A program made the position numbers and the translations under genes. From Fasciola hepatica (Eukaryota; Platyhelminthes; Trematoda; Plagiorchiida; Fasciolidae): a stretch of DNA of 64,000 nucleotides. Every line of letters begins with the position of its first letter. The stretch's first letter is position 1. The notes beneath the pieces were generated by a model. It saw nothing but the letters and a program-made list of their open reading frames with translations, made no database searches and was not told where the DNA came from. The stretch spans positions 496,001 through 560,000 of the forward strand of contig CANUEZ040000014.1 of assembly GCA_948099385.1 (NCBI GenBank), given 5' to 3'. Of this stretch, positions 63,426-64,000 are shown in pieces.

Positions 63426-64000
63426 TGCAACCGGACCATGTGGATTGAAACTTGCAGCACTCGTTGTCATGCGTTGTTCACAGCGTAGTTTAGCTGGTTA
63501 GTCTAGGGCGTCGTATAAAATTGTGGGGACCCCCACCAGTTGGCCTGGCCGTGTAGAATTTGTTGCGCTTCTAGGCCAACATGATTCTTCTGTTTGTAAA
63601 TGGGAAACAACTTAAGAACTTGTGGTGACCAGCTGATCAATGACATAACAACTACTCCTTGGTTTTGCATGTCTTTCGTCTTTGTCATGTCCATTCAGGT
63701 TTATTCGTTTCCTGATGGGCAACTCTGAGATATGGAACGAAGACCATTATACTGAAAGGCAAGATTAGCAGTCGATAAATGTGATAAGTGCCTCTTCCGA
63801 ACATGAAGCAGTTAGCCAGGCGGTTTCGTAGGCATCAACTGGCTGTTGAGAGACGTTCTTCGTTTTCATCTCAGCCGAATCGTGAGATGGGTCGCTAGAA
63901 ATCTTGAGTCAGGAACTCATAAAGCAAGCTCTGCACTTTTTCGATTCGTTCACATTAGTGAAAGTCTTATCAAAAGCGGCCTAGATGCGATTTACCAATT
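63426..64000. other. Unassigned window end, weak tRNA-like patch at 63,484
   Basis: An A-box-like TAGTTTAGCTGGTTAG lies at about 63,488-63,503, but there is no convincing B box after it, so only a decayed tRNA-like SINE head is possible. The remainder shows no gene, microsatellite or repeat that I recognise. Confidence 0.35.

Noticed and set aside
63484..63560. Second tRNA-like element
   Set aside because: Only the A-box half is convincing; there is no B box and no clover leaf.
1..64000. A new defence or biosynthetic gene system
   Set aside because: Apart from PRDM4-like exons, all recognisable coding sequence belongs to retroelements; I saw no gene cluster that would support such a system.

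Overview
Eukaryotic nuclear DNA, almost certainly from a parasitic flatworm and most probably a digenean trematode. Two things point there. The repeats are the mix known from trematodes: CR1-like and RTE-like LINEs, Ty3/Gypsy LTR elements and a Penelope-like element with a GIY-YIG domain. The LINE tails are of the TGAACTGAACTG, TTA(n), GAT(n) and AAAGT(n) kinds. The species cannot be read from the window. There are no operons, no rRNA, no CRISPR array and no intact tRNA gene.

Only one host gene is recognisable: a PRDM4-like PR/SET zinc-finger gene on the + strand. Two of its internal exons are visible (52,204-53,141 and 60,973-61,380). They are separated by a 7.8 kb intron whose splice sites are both phase 0. 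The intron is filled with an RTE fragment, a Penelope-like fragment, a fold-back repeat, a tRNA-like SINE remnant and a minus-strand Gypsy element.

The rest is a transposon graveyard with one young resident. 1-4.2 kb: unassigned DNA, a tandem minisatellite-like repeat and broken CR1 pieces. 4.2-12.9 kb: a decayed LINE (family A') interrupted or followed by an intact relative (family A, about 7.43-12.48 kb) that has a 596-codon ORF1 and a 1,173-codon ORF2. The ORFs overlap in the -1 frame. 12.88-16.26 kb: two copies of an unclassified 1.5-1.7 kb repeat (family B) in inverted orientation, forming a 3.4 kb imperfect palindrome; a third copy ends at 19.96 kb. 20-29 kb: serial broken CR1-like LINEs (family C), including PHD-type ORF1 remnants.

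30.0-39.2 kb: a degenerate Gypsy element (E) split by two RTE insertions, one nearly full length (32.75-36.48 kb) and one 5'-truncated (37.03-38.63 kb). 39.9-48.3 kb: another CR1-like LINE (G) split by a short minus-strand Gypsy element (H, 43,223-47,093) that has 170-bp LTRs, a polypurine tract and a likely 5-bp target duplication. 48.3-51.9 kb: more family C pieces and a second RTE copy that lacks its 3' half and ends about 300 bp before the PRDM4-like exon. 62.3-63.4 kb: RTE fragments in the next PRDM4 intron.

Except for the family A LINE and the two PRDM4-like exons, every coding segment carries stops or frameshifts and is best read as a pseudogene. Family names A-I are labels used only here.
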